Source: Pseudoscleropodium purum (lineage: Eukaryota > Streptophyta > Bryopsida > Hypnales > Brachytheciaceae). Taken from it: 64,000 bases of DNA. Positions 61,015 through 64,000 of the stretch are shown in pieces. Where the stretch lies: positions 19,344,001 to 19,408,000 of the forward strand of contig OZ017797.1 of the NCBI GenBank assembly GCA_963969395.1, in the 5' to 3' direction. Below the pieces are notes generated by a model. It did not search any database and was not told the DNA's origin. It saw nothing but the letters and a program-made list of their open reading frames with translations. Position numbers and translations under genes: made by a program. Position 1 is the stretch's first letter. Every line of letters begins with the position of its first letter.

Positions 61015-61486
61015 GAAAGCGAGACCGTTCTCGAACGACATTCTTCGTTATTAATAACCACTTTGTGTTCCATGCAGTGCTACAGATCTTATGTCATGCA
61101 TCTGCCACTGTAGTATTCTATGAATGAAAATGGTTAGTGCGGTGCAGCTGGAACTGAACTCTATGCTGCATAGTTCTGTACTGATCGAGTTGCTTTTGCT
61201 TGATTCATGTGGCCAGGTTGGCTTAGAGTACGAGGTTTCAGCTCGGAACACGTACGGACTCTTCTATTCCTCGAAAGAAACGGGTTCTAAATTGAAGACA
61301 CGTGCACATCGACATCAATTTTGGTCTTTTCAAGCTGTCCGCAGTTGCAGCGTTTGTTTCTTCGGCCAAGTTACAGCCCTCATTGGAGGAAGCACACCGG
61401 GAATTGTCAGTTGCCCTACTGACTCTGCATCGCTAAATCGTCAATCGTCCATCGTCAAGCCAACCAATTTGAAGAGGTTTAACTAG

Positions 61487-62533
61487 ATGGTGAGCCATGG
61501 GATTCTCTGGATCTTCACATTTGCCGTTGCAGCCATGTCCGTTCGCGTACTGGCCGGATCTGCAGCTACCGATCTTGACGATGTCACAGCATCGCTTCCT
61601 TACCGTCCTTTCCGGCCATGGCCAGGGAATATAGCCCACACGTTGGAGTCCAAGAGACTCGTCCAAGAGCCTCTCGTCAACATGCAATACCACATGGGGC
61701 CTGTCCTGACCTCCGCGATCCACGTCTACATCATTTGGTACGGGAAATGGCGTGCCACCCAGAAGAGCATAATCCGTGACTTCCTAAGTTCAATTTCGTC
61801 TCCCTCCCAAGTGCCCGGCCCATCGGTGCAGCAATGGTGGTCCATAGTGCAAACCTACACAGACCAAACAGGCGCCAACATCAGTGCTTCCATAGTAATT
61901 GCAGGCGAGCACATCGATCGTAACTACTCCCACGGGAAAGTGCTGTCTCGTCTGAGTGTGCAAGAGGTCATCCGGAGCGCATTATCAGAAAACAAAGGCA
62001 CCCTCCCGGTGAACACGAAAGGGGGCCTCTACATGGTGCTCACGGGCGAGGATGTGATGATGCAGGACTACTGTCGAGCGGTCTGTGGGTTCCACTACTT
62101 CACCTTCCCTGCCAAAGTGGGCTACACGCTGCCTTATGCGTGGATTGGAAACTCCGGGAAGTCGTGTCCTGACGTTTGTGCTTTCCCGTTTGCCATCCCG
62201 AGCTACATGGCTGAGGCCATGGCGCCTCTGAAGAGCCCGAATAATGATGTGGGCGTGGATGGCATGGTGAGCGTGATTGGTCACGAGCTGGCGGAGATTT
62301 CCAGCAACCCGCTCATCAATGCCTGGTACGCAGGTGAGAATCCCTCTGCTCCGAATGAGATTGCGGATCTCTGTGAAGGGATGTACGGGACGGGTGCTGG
62401 AGGGGGCTATCCAGGCTCGGTGGCGGTGTCCAAGTTCGGCGCCAGCTATAACATGCACGGCGTGCGAGGGCGGAAGTTTCTTGTGCAGTGGATTTGGAAT
62501 GCCGATATGAATGCCTGTCAAGGGCCTCACTGA
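61487..62533 (+). CDS. EXORDIUM-like / phosphate-induced protein 1 (PHI-1) family secreted protein
   Basis: An intact single-exon frame of 348 codons, slightly longer than the typical ~310-340 of the family. The ATG follows an in-frame TAG directly. Residues 1-23 are a signal peptide (hydrophobic core, then VLA/GS). The mature part has the family signatures: YHMGPVL near 68-74, IHVYIIWYGKW near 78-88, WWSIVQTY near 117-124, SWIGN-like YAWIGNSG near 217-224, the C-x3-C pairs at 196/200 and 227/231, and GHELAE.SSNP at 265-274. Family members act in the apoplast or cell wall and promote growth under brassinosteroid or low-carbon signals; none has a proven enzymatic activity. The intronless structure is normal for the family. 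The 5' leader upstream (61,015-61,486) is open but lacks conserved sequence. Confidence 0.94.
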   Translation: MVSHGILWIFTFAVAAMSVRVLAGSAATDLDDVTASLPYRPFRPWPGNIAHTLESKRLVQEPLVNMQYHMGPVLTSAIHVYIIWYGKWRATQKSIIRDFLSSISSPSQVPGPSVQQWWSIVQTYTDQTGANISASIVIAGEHIDRNYSHGKVLSRLSVQEVIRSALSENKGTLPVNTKGGLYMVLTGEDVMMQDYCRAVCGFHYFTFPAKVGYTLPYAWIGNSGKSCPDVCAFPFAIPSYMAEAMAPLKSPNNDVGVDGMVSVIGHELAEISSNPLINAWYAGENPSAPNEIADLCEGMYGTGAGGGYPGSVAVSKFGASYNMHGVRGRKFLVQWIWNADMNACQGPH

Positions 62534-63829
62534 TCACGGAAGTATTGGCATGCATCCATTTGAAACGATCAATTGAGCTCCGAAATGAACAGATCTCATC
62601 TCTAGATCTGTTGAGAGTGTGTTCCAGAATCCTTCATTGATTCAACCGCTGGAATGTTTCCCCCACAGGGATCGCCATGTCGATGGAATTTGCATAGGGG
62701 TCTATGTAAGTTCAAGCAAGAGGTAGAGGAACAGTTCGTTCCTCAGCGAAGTAGAAGCTAGCACACAATAAACGCAGACTGGTTCGCAGGGGAACGTCGA
62801 GACTATCGGCAATATCTTCGTCTTCTGTTGCAGCTGCTTTTTCTGACAGAATTCCATGGTAAGTGATCAACACCACCTTGTCTGTGGTGAGGGTTATCGA
62901 ATTTCCTGATGAAGTTTGAAGAAGTCACTTTGTGCTTGTTCTAGCTAGCTTTTAAGGCTGCCATTAGCAGCTCTTTTTCTGCCATGGATAGTACTACTAT
63001 ACCTTGGATGTATGACACTAATGTAGGTATGTAGGTCTATATCTTTCTCATGTTTAATTCAAATTAGTTGCCATCGTCAAGAGGTAGTCAGACTGTCACC
63101 AGATCAAGTGGCTGTAGTGATCTTGACAACTGAGTGGTTGTAGTGAGCATGACGAGTGGTGCCTTGGCTACTTGTAGATCTGTTCACTGTAGAAAACCTG
63201 CCAGTTTAGTATTGTTTTGATAGACTTCAGAATTAGCCGATGTGCAGAGAATTTTGAATGTTGCCCATGCGATCGGCAGTAGAGTTGCAGATGTAATGTT
63301 ATCTTAGCAGAATGTGAAGCTGTGGTTGGGTTGTACCAGTGGTTATAATATATTTAGTGAATGGTATGATTGATTGACTTGCTACAGTATATCTATCTTG
63401 GATTCTCCTTCTAGGGTATTATTTTGAATTTTTTGTGCTAACCTTGCTTCAGTATTTTCGTCTCTCTTGGAAGATATGGTTAATTGCAACGGATGATTAC
63501 TGAGATTTGGGTGATGTATGATCCATACCTTTCAGGGCATGCTAGCAAGCTAGCTAGAAAATAATGTGATACATGATTCATGTGTGACCTTCAACTGCAC
63601 AAGTTTGGAGAAACCTCTTTTGGTCTACAATTCATCCGGGAACACTTGATGTTTGTCAACTAATAGAATAGATTCCTAGAGTTCCCTATGCAGAGTTTTC
63701 TGTAGCGTGGATGTTTGGCTAGATTTTTCCCAAATCAATAGCACTCTTCAATTAAAAATTTTAAAAAGTGAATGAGCGATTAAAATGTAGTGGAAAAGAT
63801 TGGAACATGCTATCAATCGATTAAGGCTC
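62534..63829. other. 3' flank of the EXORDIUM-like gene and spacer
   Basis: ACAATAAAC near 62,766 could serve as polyadenylation signal. An ATGGTAAGT exon-like end near 62,859 is suggestive of a small spliced transcript but no coding region follows. Beyond 63,400 the DNA becomes AT-rich. Confidence 0.4.
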
Positions 63830-64000
63830 TTAATCCCTAAGCGACCCAGGAGATCAAAATTATCCCCACATAGTCTAGAAGTCTGACTCCAAGTGCTATA
63901 ACATTTGCATCCAATGTCTGAATTTAATAAAACTTGTTGGGAAATTTGTGTTCACTCTTCTAGTTTTTGTGGTCAAATTTCCAGATCAACTCAAGATGTT
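63830..64000 (-). repeat. Family B repeat, partial, runs off right edge
   Basis: Starts TTAATCCCTAAGCGACC and matches, in reverse, the right end of the element at 44732-45704. The shared phrases are TTTGCATCCAATGTC, then CACTCTTCTAGTTTTTGTGGT against CTCTCTTCTAGTTTATGTGGT, then CAGATCAA. Only the terminal ~170 bp are inside the window. Confidence 0.6.

Noticed and set aside
60736..61127. Open frames with long runs of X
   Set aside because: They exist only because the 200-N gap has no stop codons.
61124..61486. 120-codon frame directly before the EXORDIUM-like ATG
   Set aside because: It ends in the TAG just before the real start, shows no conserved sequence, and is most likely 5' leader.
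1..64000. CRISPR arrays, bacterial operons or riboswitches
   Set aside because: No regular short repeat-spacer arrays, no Shine-Dalgarno-led gene strings; spliced plant genes throughout.

Overview
This window looks like nuclear DNA of a land plant. Genes carry GT..AG introns of roughly 60-500 bp. The proteins include a plant-type mitochondrial glycine decarboxylase P-protein, a plant Nup50, a plastid-type CPBP protease and an EXORDIUM/PHI-1 secreted protein. The long AT-rich spacers hold decayed plant transposons of the PIF/Harbinger, CACTA, hAT and LTR types. The compact introns make a bryophyte (moss-like) genome my best guess, but that is inference.

Layout. 1-2.1 kb: gene-like DNA with a possible three-exon minus-strand gene running off the left edge. 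2.1-7 kb: AT-rich repeats, including a 1.1-kb inverted repeat and a minisatellite. 7-10 kb: an intact Nup50 gene. 10-16.7 kb: spacer with a retroelement gag remnant. 16.7-25.9 kb: an old repeat segment split by a 5.5-kb PIF/Harbinger element and a 2.17-kb solo-LTR-like insertion. Both are exactly delimited, because a second copy of the same segment at 44.0-46.7 kb lacks them. 25.9-27.4 kb: a CACTA-type end followed by a decayed genomic fragment of the GLDC gene with its introns. 27.4-39.8 kb: degraded repeats, motif-dense AT-rich DNA, two opposed broken genes and tandem repeats. 39,859-43,243: a 3.4-kb hAT-like element (8-bp duplication, CAGGGTTGAC ends) whose only gene is an intact 772-codon RING/coiled-coil protein. 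44-49 kb: repeat segment copy 2 and elements ending in TTAACCCCT. 49.3-59 kb: GLDC (14 exons, minus) and a CPBP protease (9 exons, plus), head to head. 61.5-62.5 kb: an EXORDIUM-like gene just after a 200-base assembly gap. The right end is spacer plus part of another TTAACCCCT-type element.

The housekeeping genes act in different places and form no pathway: nuclear transport (Nup50), mitochondrial photorespiration (GLDC), plastid membrane (CPBP) and cell wall/apoplast (EXORDIUM). What ties the window together is transposon activity. One element carries an intact host-like gene without a transposase, another appears to have captured part of the neighbouring GLDC gene, and the dead copies show strong C-to-T/G-to-A decay as expected of methylated repeats.
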